Below are positions 1 to 9,146 of a DNA stretch of 64,000 nt, piece after piece. The notes under the pieces were generated by a model. It was not told the DNA's origin, made no database searches, and worked only from the letters and a program-made list of their open reading frames with translations. Position numbers and translations under genes: made by a program. Within the stretch, counting starts at the first letter, position 1. Every line of letters starts with the position of its first letter. Source of the DNA: Streptomyces mayonensis (GTDB lineage: Bacteria > Actinomycetota > Actinomycetes > Streptomycetales > Streptomycetaceae); NCBI RefSeq assembly GCF_018982965.1, contig NZ_JACBYP010000001.1, positions 124,001 to 188,000 on the forward strand. The letters run 5' to 3'.

Positions 1-570
1 CCCCTCACTCACACCCGACAGGTGTCGACGCTTCGCTACCTGTCGGAGCCGCTGAGCGAGGACCTCACCATCGCGGGACCCGCGGTGCTGAAACTGTTCG
101 CCGCGATCGACCAGGACGACACCAACTGGATCGTCACCCTCTCCGACGTCGGCCCCGACCCCTCGGTGCGCACGGTCCGCGAGGGCGAGCGGGACATCGA
201 TGAGAACCTGCCCAAGCGGGAGTTGACCCGTGGCTGGCTCAAGGCGTCGAACCGCGCCCTGGACGAGCAGCGCTCCACGGAATGGAAGCCGTTCCACAAG
301 CTCACCCGTGCCGCACGCCGACCGGTCGAGCCGGGGGAGGTCGTCGAGTACGACATCGAGATCCTCGCCACCGCCAACGAGTTCCGCCGCGGGCACCGGA
401 TCTGCCTGGAGATCTCCAGCATGGACACCCCGACCGGCGTGGCCGGGGCCACCAACGCCGAGTACGTGCCGTACCACGTCGGCAGCTCCCGAACCACGCT
501 GCATCACGTCCACCACAACACCCATTACCCGTCCCGACTGCTGCTGCCGGTGATTCCTCGTGAGCGCTGA
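1..570 (+). CDS. CocE/NonD-type hydrolase, C-terminal part (5' end outside window)
   Basis: The reading frame is open from the first base, so the gene starts outside the window. The visible 189 or so residues match the C-terminal beta-sandwich (X-Pro dipeptidyl-peptidase C-terminal domain) of CocE/NonD serine hydrolases, with the usual phrases LTIAGPAVLKLFAAID near the start and GHRICLEISS near the end. The catalytic alpha/beta-hydrolase part is not visible. The gene overlaps the next hydrolase gene by 11 nt, so the two are probably co-translated. Family members cleave acyl esters or amides; the substrate here is unknown, but the context suggests a plant phenolic or ester. Confidence 0.8.
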   Translation, partial: PLTHTRQVSTLRYLSEPLSEDLTIAGPAVLKLFAAIDQDDTNWIVTLSDVGPDPSVRTVREGERDIDENLPKRELTRGWLKASNRALDEQRSTEWKPFHKLTRAARRPVEPGEVVEYDIEILATANEFRRGHRICLEISSMDTPTGVAGATNAEYVPYHVGSSRTTLHHVHHNTHYPSRLLLPVIPRER

Positions 571-1684
571 CCTGACCCGGACCCTGCACGACGCGCAGGA
601 CTGGCTCCGCACCCATCTCGCGGAGCGCCGCAACCCGTTCAATGCCATCGACGAGGCCGCGGCCCGCCGAGCCATCGACACCCTTCCCGGCACCGACCCG
701 GTCACCTGGGCCGGGCACTGGACCGGCATCGCCGCCGACTTCGCCGACCGCGCCGGGAGCCAGGAGAAGAGCGGTGACCTGAAGGAAGCACGCGAAGCAT
801 GGTGGCAGGCCTACCAGTTCGCCTTCCTGGGCCGCTACCCCTCTCCCGTCCACCCCGCGAAGCTCGACGCCTACGTGCAGGCACGGGCCTACTTCGCACA
901 CGCGACAGCACTGGACGACCCGCCGGTCGAGCACGTCACGGTCCCCTTCGAGGGAGGGGAGAACGAAGGAGACACCGTCTCCTTCTTCGTGGCACGGCCC
1001 CGCGGCGTCGAGCGGCCGCCGGTGGTGATGATGTGGGGCGGCATCGACGTTTGGAAGGAAGAGACGTACGCCCGCGGCCGGAAGCTGCGCGAGCGCGGCT
1101 TCGCCACCCTCCACATGGACAAGCCGGGCGTCGGGCAGTCCCCGGTCCTGGCCGGTCCCGACGCCGAACGACAGTGGGACCCGGTCTTCGCTTGGCTGGA
1201 GAACAGCGACCTGGACGCGTCGCGCTGCGCCGCACTGGGGCTCTCCTTCGGCGGCTACTGGGCCATGAAACTGGCCCACACCCACCGCGAGCGGCTGACG
1301 GCGGCCGTCAACTGGGGCGGGGGAGTGCACCTCACCTTCCAGCCCGAGTGGCAGGAGAAGTCCCGCAACGCCTCCTCGTACCTCATGGACCTGATGGCCG
1401 CCCGTTCGCGGATCTTCGGCGGCCGCACCTTCGAGGACTACGTCGCGGCCTGCCCGCAGCTCTCCCTCCTTGACCAGGGCATCCTCGAACGCCCCTGCGC
1501 CCCGCTGCTGTTGGTCAACGGAATCGACGACCGGCAGAACAGCGCCGAGGACATCCACCTCAGCCTGCGCCACGGCGACCCGAAGACCGCGCGACTCTTC
1601 CCCGGCGGCCACATGGGCACCGGACCGGTCATGCCGACCATCACCGACTGGCTCACCGCCCGTCTGACCAAGGAAGGCTCCTGA
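560..1684 (+). CDS. alpha/beta hydrolase, FrsA / dihydroxypseudooxynicotine-hydrolase-like
   Basis: This 374-residue protein has an N-terminal helical region (about 1-110) and an alpha/beta-hydrolase core. The nucleophile motif GLSFGGYW puts the serine at residue 229. Likely acid and histidine lie in VNGIDD (about 317) and PGGHMG (about 350). The layout resembles FrsA/DUF1100-type hydrolases, including enzymes that split C-C bonds of acyl side chains on phenolic or pyridine rings. The GTG start lies inside the end of the upstream hydrolase gene. With an extradiol dioxygenase gene 1 nt downstream, a role in hydrolysing a ring-cleavage product or an aryl-ketone side chain is plausible but inferred. 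Confidence 0.75.
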   Translation: MSADLTRTLHDAQDWLRTHLAERRNPFNAIDEAAARRAIDTLPGTDPVTWAGHWTGIAADFADRAGSQEKSGDLKEAREAWWQAYQFAFLGRYPSPVHPAKLDAYVQARAYFAHATALDDPPVEHVTVPFEGGENEGDTVSFFVARPRGVERPPVVMMWGGIDVWKEETYARGRKLRERGFATLHMDKPGVGQSPVLAGPDAERQWDPVFAWLENSDLDASRCAALGLSFGGYWAMKLAHTHRERLTAAVNWGGGVHLTFQPEWQEKSRNASSYLMDLMAARSRIFGGRTFEDYVAACPQLSLLDQGILERPCAPLLLVNGIDDRQNSAEDIHLSLRHGDPKTARLFPGGHMGTGPVMPTITDWLTARLTKEGS

Positions 1685-1685
1685 G

Positions 1686-2627
1686 ATGAGCACCGAACAC
1701 CTGATCACACACCTGCGGCACATCGACATCGCGATGCCGGACTTCGAGGCCCAGCACGCCTTCTACACCGGAACGTGGGGCCTGACCGAGACCCACAACG
1801 ACAACGGGGTCTCCTTCCTCGCGGCCGAGGGCTCGCCCGAGCAGTACGTGGTACGGCTGCGGCGCGACGCCCAAAAGCGCATGGACCTGGTCTCGTTCGG
1901 CGCCGCCACCCCCGCAGACGTCGACACACTCACCGAGAAGCTGATCGGCCAGGGCGTCAAGATGGTGCACGAACCGCGGCCCCTCACGACCCCCGGTGGC
2001 GGATACGGGGTGCGCTTCTTCGACGGCGACGGCCGCGTCGTCGAGGTATCGGCCGACGTCGCGACCCGCAAGCACCGCAAGATCGAGGAACGCGAGTCGA
2101 TCCCCGTACGCCTGTCGCATGTGGTGATGAACTCCCCGAACCCGGAACAGACCGTCGCCTGGTACGTCAAGCACCTGGAGTTCCGGCTGTCCGACACCCT
2201 CCGCATCGGCTCCAAGGGCGAGTTCATGTGGTTCCTGCGCTGCAACGCGCTCCACCACAGCTTCGCCATCGCACGCGGGCCGCATGTCGCCCTGCACCAC
2301 GCGTCGTTCGAGTTGCGCGGCCTCGACGAGTTCATGCGCGGCACGGGCCGCATGCTGCGCGGCGACGTCGAGAAGGTGTGGGGCCCCGGCCGCCACCACG
2401 CCGGCGACAACACCTTCAGCTATTTCCTCGACCCGGTGGGCAACACCGTGGAGTACACGACGGAGCTCGAACTCGTCGACGAGGACACCTGGCACCCCTC
2501 CATCCACGACCTCACCAACCCCGAGATCATCGATCAGTGGGGCACGGCGAACCAGATGAACGAGTTCGTCGCCGGCCGCTCCTTCAACGACGTCGACCCC
2601 GGCCTGTTCGTCGCGCCGCCCATGTAG
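1686..2627 (+). CDS. two-domain VOC extradiol dioxygenase (BphC-like)
   Basis: The 313-residue protein has two vicinal-oxygen-chelate domains (about 10-125 and 140-265). The second keeps the 2-His-1-carboxylate Fe(II) triad of type I extradiol dioxygenases: His145 (RLSHVV), His204/205 (LHHASFEL) and Glu256 (NTVEYTTE). Enzymes of this kind open catechols next to the diol. The start is 1 nt after the upstream hydrolase stop, so the hydrolase and dioxygenase genes form one operon. A strong hairpin follows its stop codon. The exact catechol cannot be read from sequence; 2,3-dihydroxybiphenyl-like substrates are typical of the closest family. Confidence 0.85.
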   Translation: MSTEHLITHLRHIDIAMPDFEAQHAFYTGTWGLTETHNDNGVSFLAAEGSPEQYVVRLRRDAQKRMDLVSFGAATPADVDTLTEKLIGQGVKMVHEPRPLTTPGGGYGVRFFDGDGRVVEVSADVATRKHRKIEERESIPVRLSHVVMNSPNPEQTVAWYVKHLEFRLSDTLRIGSKGEFMWFLRCNALHHSFAIARGPHVALHHASFELRGLDEFMRGTGRMLRGDVEKVWGPGRHHAGDNTFSYFLDPVGNTVEYTTELELVDEDTWHPSIHDLTNPEIIDQWGTANQMNEFVAGRSFNDVDPGLFVAPPM

Positions 2628-2632
2628 GACCG

Positions 2633-2684
2633 CCGGCCCGCACCGCTTCTGCCAGGCCTCCCCTGCATGCGGTGCGGGCCGGCT
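2633..2684 (+). terminator. perfect 15-bp hairpin between dioxygenase genes
   Basis: GCCGGCCCGCACCGC at 2633-2647 pairs perfectly with 2670-2684 across a 22-nt loop, starting 6 nt after the VOC dioxygenase stop. No T-run follows, as is common in actinomycetes. It probably ends or attenuates transcription between the extradiol genes and the hydroxyquinol genes, or stabilises the upstream mRNA. Confidence 0.7.
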
Positions 2685-2714
2685 CGCGCCCAGCACACCG
2701 ACAGGAGACACCCC

Positions 2715-3614
2715 ATGACCGGGTCCGCACCGTCCGCCGACCTCGACGAGACCACCCTCACGGACGCCACCATCGCCAGCTTCGGGGACACACCCGACCC
2801 CAGGCTCCGCAACTGCTTGTCCATCCTCGTCAAACACCTCCACGCCGCGATCCGGGAGATGGAACCGACCCTCGACGAATGGGAAAGGGCCGTCGAGTTC
2901 CTCACGGCCACCGGACACACCTGCGACGACACCCGCCAGGAGTTCGTGCTGCTCTCCGATGTGCTTGGTGTCTCCTCGCTGGTGGAGAACATCAACCACC
3001 GCAAGTCGTCCGGAGCCACCGAAGCCACGGTCCTCGGCCCCTTCCACATGACCGAGTCGCCTCGGCGGGAACTGGGGGCCAGCATCGACGAGGTCGGCAA
3101 GGCCGAGCCGTGTCTCGTCACCGGGCGCGTCCTGTCCGCCGACGGCACGCCCCTGGCGCGGGCGAGCGTGGACGTATGGCAGGCGGACGAGGACGGCTTC
3201 TACGACGTGCAACGCCCGGACGTCCTGCCGCCCGGCAACGGGCGGGGCCTGTTCACCACGGACGACGAGGGACGGTTCCGGTTCAGCACGGTCGTCCCCT
3301 CCCACTACCCGATCCCCACCGACGGCCCCGTGGGCCAACTTCTGCTGGCCACCAACCGCCACCCCTACCGCCCGGCGCACATCCACTTCATCGCGACGGC
3401 CGACGGCCACTCTCCCGTGACCACCCACATCTTCGTGGCGGACAGTCCCTACCTGGAGTCGGACGCGGTCTTCGCGGTCAAGAGCAGCCTGATCCGCGAG
3501 TTCCAGCGCATCGACGACGCGGAAGAGTCCGCCCGGCACGGCCTGGCCGGGCCGTTCGCCCATGCCGAGATCGACCTGGTGCTCGAGCCGGCCCGGGGTA
3601 GGGAGTCCGCATGA
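2715..3614 (+). CDS. hydroxyquinol 1,2-dioxygenase (intradiol)
   Basis: This 299-residue protein has the N-terminal helical domain of catechol/hydroxyquinol intradiol dioxygenases (about 1-105) and the Fe(III) beta-sandwich core. The four iron ligands are present: Tyr163 (DGFYDVQ), Tyr198 (SHYPIP), His222 and His224 (RPAHIHF). Their spacing closely matches known hydroxyquinol 1,2-dioxygenases. It would cleave 1,2,4-trihydroxybenzene to maleylacetate, the substrate of the next gene product, and that neighbour favours hydroxyquinol over catechol. The ATG at 2715 is chosen because CAGGAGACA sits just upstream; an in-frame ATG at 2667 lies inside the hairpin. Its stop overlaps the next start by 4 nt. 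Confidence 0.92.
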   Translation: MTGSAPSADLDETTLTDATIASFGDTPDPRLRNCLSILVKHLHAAIREMEPTLDEWERAVEFLTATGHTCDDTRQEFVLLSDVLGVSSLVENINHRKSSGATEATVLGPFHMTESPRRELGASIDEVGKAEPCLVTGRVLSADGTPLARASVDVWQADEDGFYDVQRPDVLPPGNGRGLFTTDDEGRFRFSTVVPSHYPIPTDGPVGQLLLATNRHPYRPAHIHFIATADGHSPVTTHIFVADSPYLESDAVFAVKSSLIREFQRIDDAEESARHGLAGPFAHAEIDLVLEPARGRESA

Positions 3615-4705
3615 ACCGGGATGTCGGTGGCGGCCACTTCACCGTTCCCGCACAGCCCACGCAGGTGGTCTTCGGCGCGGGGAGCCTGAGCACGCTCGGC
3701 GACGAACTGGCCGTATCGGTGCTCAGCCCCGTACTCCTGCTGTGCTCGAACAGCGGGCGCGAACTCGCCCACCGGCTTGCGACCGAACTTCCCGATACGG
3801 TCGTGGGCGTCTTCGACGAGTCACGCATGCACGTGCCGCGGCCCACGGTCGAGGCCGCACGGAAGACCGCCGCCTCCCTCGGAGCCAGGGCATGCGTCGC
3901 CGTCGGGGGCGGCTCGGCGATCGGCCTGGCCAAGGCCCTGGCACTCGAGGCGAATCTCCAGTACATCGCGATCCCCACCACCTACTCCGGATCCGAGATG
4001 ACACCCGTGTGGGGCATCACCGAGGGGCAGACCAAGACGACCGGACGCGCCGAGAGAGTGCGCCCCGTCTCCGTGCTGTACGACCCCGACCTGACGCACT
4101 CCCTGCCCGCCGGCGTGTCGGTCACCAGCGGACTCAACGCCATAGCCCACGCCGCCGAAGCCCTCTACGCCCCCGACCGCTCCCCGCTGACCGATCTCAT
4201 GGCCCAGGAAGCGGTGCGCGCGATGGCCGCCGCCCTCCCGGCCGTGGTCGCCGACCCGACGGCCGACGGGCCCCGGTCAGCAGCCCTCTACGCGGCGTGG
4301 CTCAGCGGAACATGCCTGGGTCTGACGACCATGTCCCTGCACCACAAGCTGTGCCACGCCCTGGGCGGCAGCCTGGACCTGCCTCATGCCGAGACCCATG
4401 CCGTGCTGTTGCCACACACCCTGGCCTTCAACCTGGAGGAAGCACCGGAAGCCCGTGCCCGCATGGGGCAGGCCTTGGGCCACGACGATCCATCGACGAG
4501 GCTGTGGCAGCTCAACCAGGAGCTCGAAGTACCGGCTTCCCTGCGCGAGCTGGGCGCAGACCCGACGGGCCTGGCCACGGTCAGGGAGCAGGCGCTCTCC
4601 GCGCCCTACGCCAACCCGCGCCGCGTGAGCGGCGACAGCCTCGACAGGATCCTGACGGCAGCCTTCAACGGAGAACCTCCGGAGCGGCTGCGCCCCATGG
4701 CCTGA
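3611..4705 (+). CDS. maleylacetate reductase (Fe-ADH family)
   Basis: The 364-residue protein belongs to the iron-type alcohol dehydrogenase fold. It shows the NAD(P)-binding GGGSAIG stretch (about residue 98), the PTTYSGSEMT motif (about 122) and histidine-rich metal or active-site motifs (AIAHAAE, LHHKLCH, HAETHAV). Maleylacetate reductase converts maleylacetate to 3-oxoadipate, the step after hydroxyquinol cleavage. It is translationally coupled to the dioxygenase gene by an ATGA overlap. No beta-ketoadipate thiolase or CoA-transferase gene is visible, so the remaining steps must be encoded elsewhere. Confidence 0.92.
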   Translation: MNRDVGGGHFTVPAQPTQVVFGAGSLSTLGDELAVSVLSPVLLLCSNSGRELAHRLATELPDTVVGVFDESRMHVPRPTVEAARKTAASLGARACVAVGGGSAIGLAKALALEANLQYIAIPTTYSGSEMTPVWGITEGQTKTTGRAERVRPVSVLYDPDLTHSLPAGVSVTSGLNAIAHAAEALYAPDRSPLTDLMAQEAVRAMAAALPAVVADPTADGPRSAALYAAWLSGTCLGLTTMSLHHKLCHALGGSLDLPHAETHAVLLPHTLAFNLEEAPEARARMGQALGHDDPSTRLWQLNQELEVPASLRELGADPTGLATVREQALSAPYANPRRVSGDSLDRILTAAFNGEPPERLRPMA

Positions 4706-4801
4706 CGGAGTCACCGCGGCCCGGCAGCACTGGGCGGACACCACTGCAGGATGTGGCCAGGTGCCGCACGTTCGGGATAGTCGGGGAACCGCCGGCTTTG
4801 T

Positions 4802-4817
4802 AAGTTCCCGGAAACTT
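4802..4817. promoter_or_regulatory. imperfect palindrome before the flavin monooxygenase
   Basis: AAGTTCCCGGAAACTT pairs at 14 of 16 positions and ends 18 nt before the monooxygenase ATG. It is a candidate operator or overlapping promoter element; the cognate regulator is unknown. Confidence 0.35.
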
Positions 4818-4835
4818 CACCGACATGGAGCCGCC

Positions 4836-6041
4836 ATGAGCACCTCAGAAGCATCCGGGCGCGTAGCAGTCCTCGGCTGCGGGCCGGCGGGAATGGCAGC
4901 GGCGATGTCCATTGCGCAGTCGGGCCACGATGTCACGCTCTTCGAGCGCTTTCCCGAGGCCAAACCGGCCGGCAACATTCTCAACCTCTGGCCGCCGCCC
5001 TTGAAGGCGCTCGAGATCCTCGGCGTCGACACAGACGACCTGGGCGCGCCGTGCCGCCAGGAGCTGCGGTCCGCTCGCGGCCACTTGAGGGCGAAGGTGG
5101 AACTTCCGCCCGAGATCGAGCGCGAATTCGGGGGAACCTTCATCGGGTTGCTCCGCCCGGAGCTGTACGAGCGCATGCTCGCGGCGCTCCCTTCGGGCCT
5201 CCTGCACACGGGCCGCAACGTCGTCCGCGTCGAGCAGGACCCCGCGAAGGTGGTGCTCCACTTCGAGGACGACGCCGCCGAGGAATTCGACGTCCTGGTC
5301 GGCGCGGACGGCATCAACTCGATCGTGCGGCAGACACTCTGGAACGACGGCCCCGTGCGCGAACACCGGCTCCGCCTCATCGGCGGCTACACCTTCGCCG
5401 AGGACACCGGCGCGGTACCGGGTCAAGCGGTGATCATGCACGACCGGGCCGTGCAGGGGTCCCACACGAGCATCCGGCACAAGGGCCGGGACGGCTTTCA
5501 GTGGTGGGTGGTCGGCGCCCAAGACCCCGCAGAGCCGGCTCCGGCGGACCTGAAGGGCCACGCCGCGCGGCTGATGAGCAACTTCCCCGGTCCGATGCCG
5601 GAGCTCGTCGCCTCCACGGACAGCACGTGCGTGCAGACGTGGCTGCTCCGTGACCGGCCACCGATCCCCACATGGTCGCTCGGCCGCGTCACGCTCGTCG
5701 GGGACGCCGCACATCCCACCTCTCCGTACGCCGCCTACGGCGCGGGCATGGGCATCGAGGACGGCTACTTCCTCGGAAGGGCTCTCGCGGGCCGCAACCT
5801 GACCGACCTCGCACAGGTGGCGGCGGCGCTCACGGAGTACGAGGAACCCCGCAAGGCGCACACTGCGTGGCAGACCGAACTGGCCTACCGCAACGGGCGC
5901 CTGTTTCATCACACGTCTGCCCCGCTGCGGCCGTTCCGGGACCTGATCCTCGACCGCACCTCGTTCCTACAGCGCCTCATGGGGCGCAAAAGACCAGGAT
6001 CGATACTCGAACAACTCAGCCTGATCGAAGCCCGGCGATAG
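4836..6041 (+). CDS. FAD-dependent aromatic monooxygenase (PHBH fold)
   Basis: This 401-residue group A flavoprotein monooxygenase has the N-terminal FAD GxGxxG motif (VLGCGPAGMAAAM), the DG motif (VGADGINSIVRQ, about 155) and the GD motif (VTLVGDAAHP, about 287). Such enzymes use NAD(P)H and O2 to hydroxylate phenols or to decarboxylate and hydroxylate hydroxybenzoates. Next to hydroxyquinol dioxygenase, the likeliest role is making a trihydroxybenzene from a resorcinol- or hydroxybenzoate-type compound (inference). The ATG at 4836 follows GGAG at 4827-4830 and is preferred over an earlier in-frame start at 4761, which adds a non-family extension. Confidence 0.85.
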   Translation: MSTSEASGRVAVLGCGPAGMAAAMSIAQSGHDVTLFERFPEAKPAGNILNLWPPPLKALEILGVDTDDLGAPCRQELRSARGHLRAKVELPPEIEREFGGTFIGLLRPELYERMLAALPSGLLHTGRNVVRVEQDPAKVVLHFEDDAAEEFDVLVGADGINSIVRQTLWNDGPVREHRLRLIGGYTFAEDTGAVPGQAVIMHDRAVQGSHTSIRHKGRDGFQWWVVGAQDPAEPAPADLKGHAARLMSNFPGPMPELVASTDSTCVQTWLLRDRPPIPTWSLGRVTLVGDAAHPTSPYAAYGAGMGIEDGYFLGRALAGRNLTDLAQVAAALTEYEEPRKAHTAWQTELAYRNGRLFHHTSAPLRPFRDLILDRTSFLQRLMGRKRPGSILEQLSLIEARR

Positions 6042-6181
6042 CCCGCCGTCGGCGGAAATCCACCAAATGCGTGTGCCGGAATCCCGGCCTTGTTCCGCAT
6101 GCCGTTCTCCTCGGCATGCCGGAAGGCGCCCGGATGGATCGCGGATTCGTCCTGCGTCCAGGCCCGGGCGAGACATCGGAA

Positions 6182-6212
6182 TTGACAGTTACGCGTCCGA
6201 AACCGGTAACGC
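6182..6212 (+). promoter_or_regulatory. candidate promoter/operator upstream of GPH symporter
   Basis: TTGACA at 6182-6187 resembles a -35 box, and TAACGC at 6207-6212 could serve as a poor -10 at 19-nt spacing. GTTAC (6188-6192) and GTAAC (6206-6210) form an inverted repeat across the spacer, which could be a regulator site. Weak evidence. Confidence 0.3.
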
Positions 6213-6233
6213 GACCACAATGGGGTGAGGTCA

Positions 6234-7652
6234 ATGACCATTGAAAGCCAGGCCGACGAAGGCCGAGTTTCAACAGATGTGAACGACCGGGCATATCTAG
6301 GTTTCGGCACCAAGGCCATCTACGGGCTGGGTGACGTCGCGAGCCAGCTCGCGTGGTCGTTGGGCACGAGCTACCTCACGGTCTTCTACACGGACTCGGT
6401 CGGCCTGGCCACGGGCGCGGTGGCCGTCCTCATGCTCGCGGCGCGCATTCTGGACGCCGTCGTCGACCCCCTGATCGGCGGGCTCTCGGAGCGCACCCGC
6501 AGCAGGTTCGGGCGTTTCCGCCCGTGGATCCTGTTCGGTTCGCCAGTGCTCGCCGTCATGGTCGTGCTGACCTTCACGGCACCGTTCGGCAACGGCGGAG
6601 CCGGCTTCGGGTGGGCGATCGGGACGTACATGGTGCTCGGTGTCGTGTACAGCGTCGTCAACGTGCCCTACGGCTCGCTCTCGATGGTGCTCTCACCGTC
6701 CACGCGGGACCGTGTCGCCCTCAACTCGGTCCGGCTCATCGGGACGAACGTCGGAGCGGTGCTTATCTCTCTCGTTTCGGCGCCGCTCATCATCCAATTC
6801 AGTGGCAAGGGCGGGGCGATGACGGTCAGGGGCTACACGCTGACCGCGCTCGTCATGGGCGTGCTCTCGCTCGTGCTGTTCCTTGCGCTGTTCTTCCGCA
6901 CGAAGGAAGTCGTCACGCCGGTACGCCGCGAACGCGCGACGCCGAAGTCCACGTTGACGGCATTGATGAGCAACCGCTCGCTGCTGGCGCTCGCCGTCGC
7001 CTTCCTCCTCGTCATGCTGGGCTTCTTCGGCCGCATGTCGACGGTGATCTACTACCTCATCAACAACGTGGGCAGGCCCGACCTCATCGGCCCACTCATG
7101 ATGGTGCCGTCGCTGGCCGGCGTGGTTGGCATCGTCGCCTTCGCCAATCCCGCCATCGCTCGCCGCGTCGGCAAGAAGCGCCTCGCGATCATCGGTTCGC
7201 TGGGATCGGCCGCGGCACTGTTGCTGCTCACGGTCGTCGGCTGGTCGAACCTGTGGGTGGTCGTCATCCTGTCGGCTGTCTACGGCATCGCGAACTTCAG
7301 CATCGCGATCATGATGAGCATGGTGCCCGACACGATCGACGACGGTGAGGTGCGCACGGGCATCCGCAGCGACGGCACCGGCTACGCGAGCGTGAGCTTC
7401 GCGCAGAAGGTCGGAACCGCGGTCGGCGCGTCCGTCGGCGTCGCTCTGCTCGGCGCGTTCGGTTACGCCGCGGGCGCGCATCCCACAGCGGAAGTGCTGG
7501 ACGGCATCAACGTCGTCGCGAACGTGTTCCCCGCCGCGGCCTTCATCCTCGCCGTGGTCCCGCTCGCGTTCTACCGCATCAGCGAGGACCGCAACGACGC
7601 CAACACCGCCCGGCTCGAAGCGATGCGTGCCTCTGCGGGCGACGACGTGTAG
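6234..7652 (+). CDS. GPH-family (MelB-type) glycoside:cation symporter
   Basis: This membrane protein of about 472 residues has roughly 12 hydrophobic segments and the glycoside-pentoside-hexuronide symporter signature: YGLGDVASQ near the N-terminus, then DPLIGGLSERTRSRFGRFRPWIL (here abbreviated around residues 78-100). Such carriers import glycosides with a cation. It is followed by the C-deglycosidase and FAD-oxidase genes (gaps 53 and 43 nt), so it probably imports the glycoside they process. The ATG at 6234 is chosen because GGGGTGAGG lies 4 nt upstream; a GTG at 6225 is inside that ribosome site. Confidence 0.85.
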   Translation: MTIESQADEGRVSTDVNDRAYLGFGTKAIYGLGDVASQLAWSLGTSYLTVFYTDSVGLATGAVAVLMLAARILDAVVDPLIGGLSERTRSRFGRFRPWILFGSPVLAVMVVLTFTAPFGNGGAGFGWAIGTYMVLGVVYSVVNVPYGSLSMVLSPSTRDRVALNSVRLIGTNVGAVLISLVSAPLIIQFSGKGGAMTVRGYTLTALVMGVLSLVLFLALFFRTKEVVTPVRRERATPKSTLTALMSNRSLLALAVAFLLVMLGFFGRMSTVIYYLINNVGRPDLIGPLMMVPSLAGVVGIVAFANPAIARRVGKKRLAIIGSLGSAAALLLLTVVGWSNLWVVVILSAVYGIANFSIAIMMSMVPDTIDDGEVRTGIRSDGTGYASVSFAQKVGTAVGASVGVALLGAFGYAAGAHPTAEVLDGINVVANVFPAAAFILAVVPLAFYRISEDRNDANTARLEAMRASAGDDV

Positions 7653-7705
7653 CGCAGGTCGTCCGCGGAGGCACGGAGAGCCGACACACTCACCAGGAGC
7701 CGAAA

Positions 7706-9103
7706 ATGAACGAGAACCACCTCATCGAGACCCGGGGCTTCCGCCCGGTCACGCGCGACGGACGCGTGGTCGGCTTTGCCTTCGAGGCCCGGATTGGCTA
7801 CTACCGCGGCGTGCCGCTGACGATCGTCAGCAACCTGGCGGTCAGCGTCGACGGAGAGCCGTGCCGCCGCGAGGACATCCGGTTCACCGTCGACGGCCGC
7901 GAGTACACCCTCGATGAGATGGCGGGCGAGGAGCAGGTGCGCTGGGAGTACGGCGCGCGGGCCACGATCAGTGTGCTCAGCGGCACGGCGCTCCCGCCCG
8001 GACCGCACGACATCCGTCTGTCGGAGACGGTGTTCCCCTCCTACATGCCGGCCCCCGGGTTCGTCAGTCACGGCGAGCGGACGATGACGATCGTCGACCC
8101 CGTGCAGGAGCCGACCACCCAGCGCCTCGGGGTGAGCCTCTACAGCTACCAGTACGAGTACTTCCTTGGCCGGATGACGCTCGCGGATGCCGTCGCGGAG
8201 GTCGCCGCGATCGGCGCCACGGGCGTGCAGTTGCTGCCTGAGCAGATGATGCCCGGCTACCCGCAGCCGTCGACCGCGTGGGTCGACGAGTGGCATCGGC
8301 TGATCGAGCTGCACGGCCTCACCCCGACCGTCATGGACACTTTCGTCGACGTGGCCCAAGCCGGTCACCGCGCACTCCCGCACGAGGAGGCGGTTGGCCG
8401 GCTCGTGACCCAGATGGAACTCGCGAAGCGGCTCGGGTTCCGGGCCATCCGTCCGACGACCGGGCCGGTCGAGGACGCCGCGCCGGAACTCGTGCGCGCC
8501 GCGCTGCCGGACGCGGAACGCCTCGACATCCGCATCCTCCCGGAGATCCACGCACCGGTACGACTCGGCGGCCCGCTCACGACGTCCTATGTCGACCTCA
8601 TAGAGAAGACCGGCACGAAGCACCTCGGCTTCACGCTCGACCTCGGCGTGTTCTGCCAGCGGATGCCGCAGGCGCTGCTCGCCCAGGCGCGCCGCCGCGG
8701 GGTCGGCGAGGAGATCCTCGACTACATCACCGGTGCGTTCGCCGAGACACGACCCACCGGCGAAGTCGTCGCGCGGGTACGGGAGATGGGCGGCACCGAG
8801 GTGGCGCTGACCCTCGCCGGTCACTCCGGCGCGTTCGGCCCGCGCACCAACTCGGTCGCGGACCTGACGGCGTTGATGCCCTACGTCGGCAATGTTCACG
8901 CGAAGTTCTACGAGATCGAGGACGGGGCGGAGGCGGCGATTCCGTACGCCGACGTGCTGTCCACGATCGCCGCGAGCGGCTACACGGGCTCACTCGACAG
9001 CGAGTACGAGGGCCAGCGCCTCATCCAGGACGCCTTCGAGGTCGACAGTTGCGAGCAAGTACGTCGCCACCACGCCCTCATGCGCGGGCTGCTGCGTGCC
9101 TGA
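7706..9103 (+). CDS. single-chain C-glycoside deglycosidase (DUF6379 domain fused to TIM barrel)
   Basis: This 465-residue protein has two parts. Residues 1 to about 130 resemble the small beta subunit (DUF6379) of C-deglycosidases such as DgpB, CarC and DfgB. Residues about 139-465 are a sugar-phosphate isomerase/epimerase-like TIM barrel as in DgpC, CarB and DfgA. Likely metal ligands are the acidic and His residues in LPEIHAP, FTLDLG, NVHAKF and LDSEYEG. Known enzymes work as two-protein complexes that break the C-C bond of 3-oxo-C-glycosides. Here both parts lie in one reading frame with no stop between. The neighbouring FAD oxidase would make the 3-oxo substrate. Confidence 0.75.
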   Translation: MNENHLIETRGFRPVTRDGRVVGFAFEARIGYYRGVPLTIVSNLAVSVDGEPCRREDIRFTVDGREYTLDEMAGEEQVRWEYGARATISVLSGTALPPGPHDIRLSETVFPSYMPAPGFVSHGERTMTIVDPVQEPTTQRLGVSLYSYQYEYFLGRMTLADAVAEVAAIGATGVQLLPEQMMPGYPQPSTAWVDEWHRLIELHGLTPTVMDTFVDVAQAGHRALPHEEAVGRLVTQMELAKRLGFRAIRPTTGPVEDAAPELVRAALPDAERLDIRILPEIHAPVRLGGPLTTSYVDLIEKTGTKHLGFTLDLGVFCQRMPQALLAQARRRGVGEEILDYITGAFAETRPTGEVVARVREMGGTEVALTLAGHSGAFGPRTNSVADLTALMPYVGNVHAKFYEIEDGAEAAIPYADVLSTIAASGYTGSLDSEYEGQRLIQDAFEVDSCEQVRRHHALMRGLLRA

Positions 9104-9146
9104 ACTTGCAACAGTCCCCTTCACCCGTCGGACAGAGAGAAGCCTC

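Noticed and set aside
1653..3563. 636-codon minus-strand open frame opposite the dioxygenase genes
   Set aside because: Valine/glycine/arginine-rich shadow with no domain; the plus strand encodes two dioxygenases with intact metal ligands.
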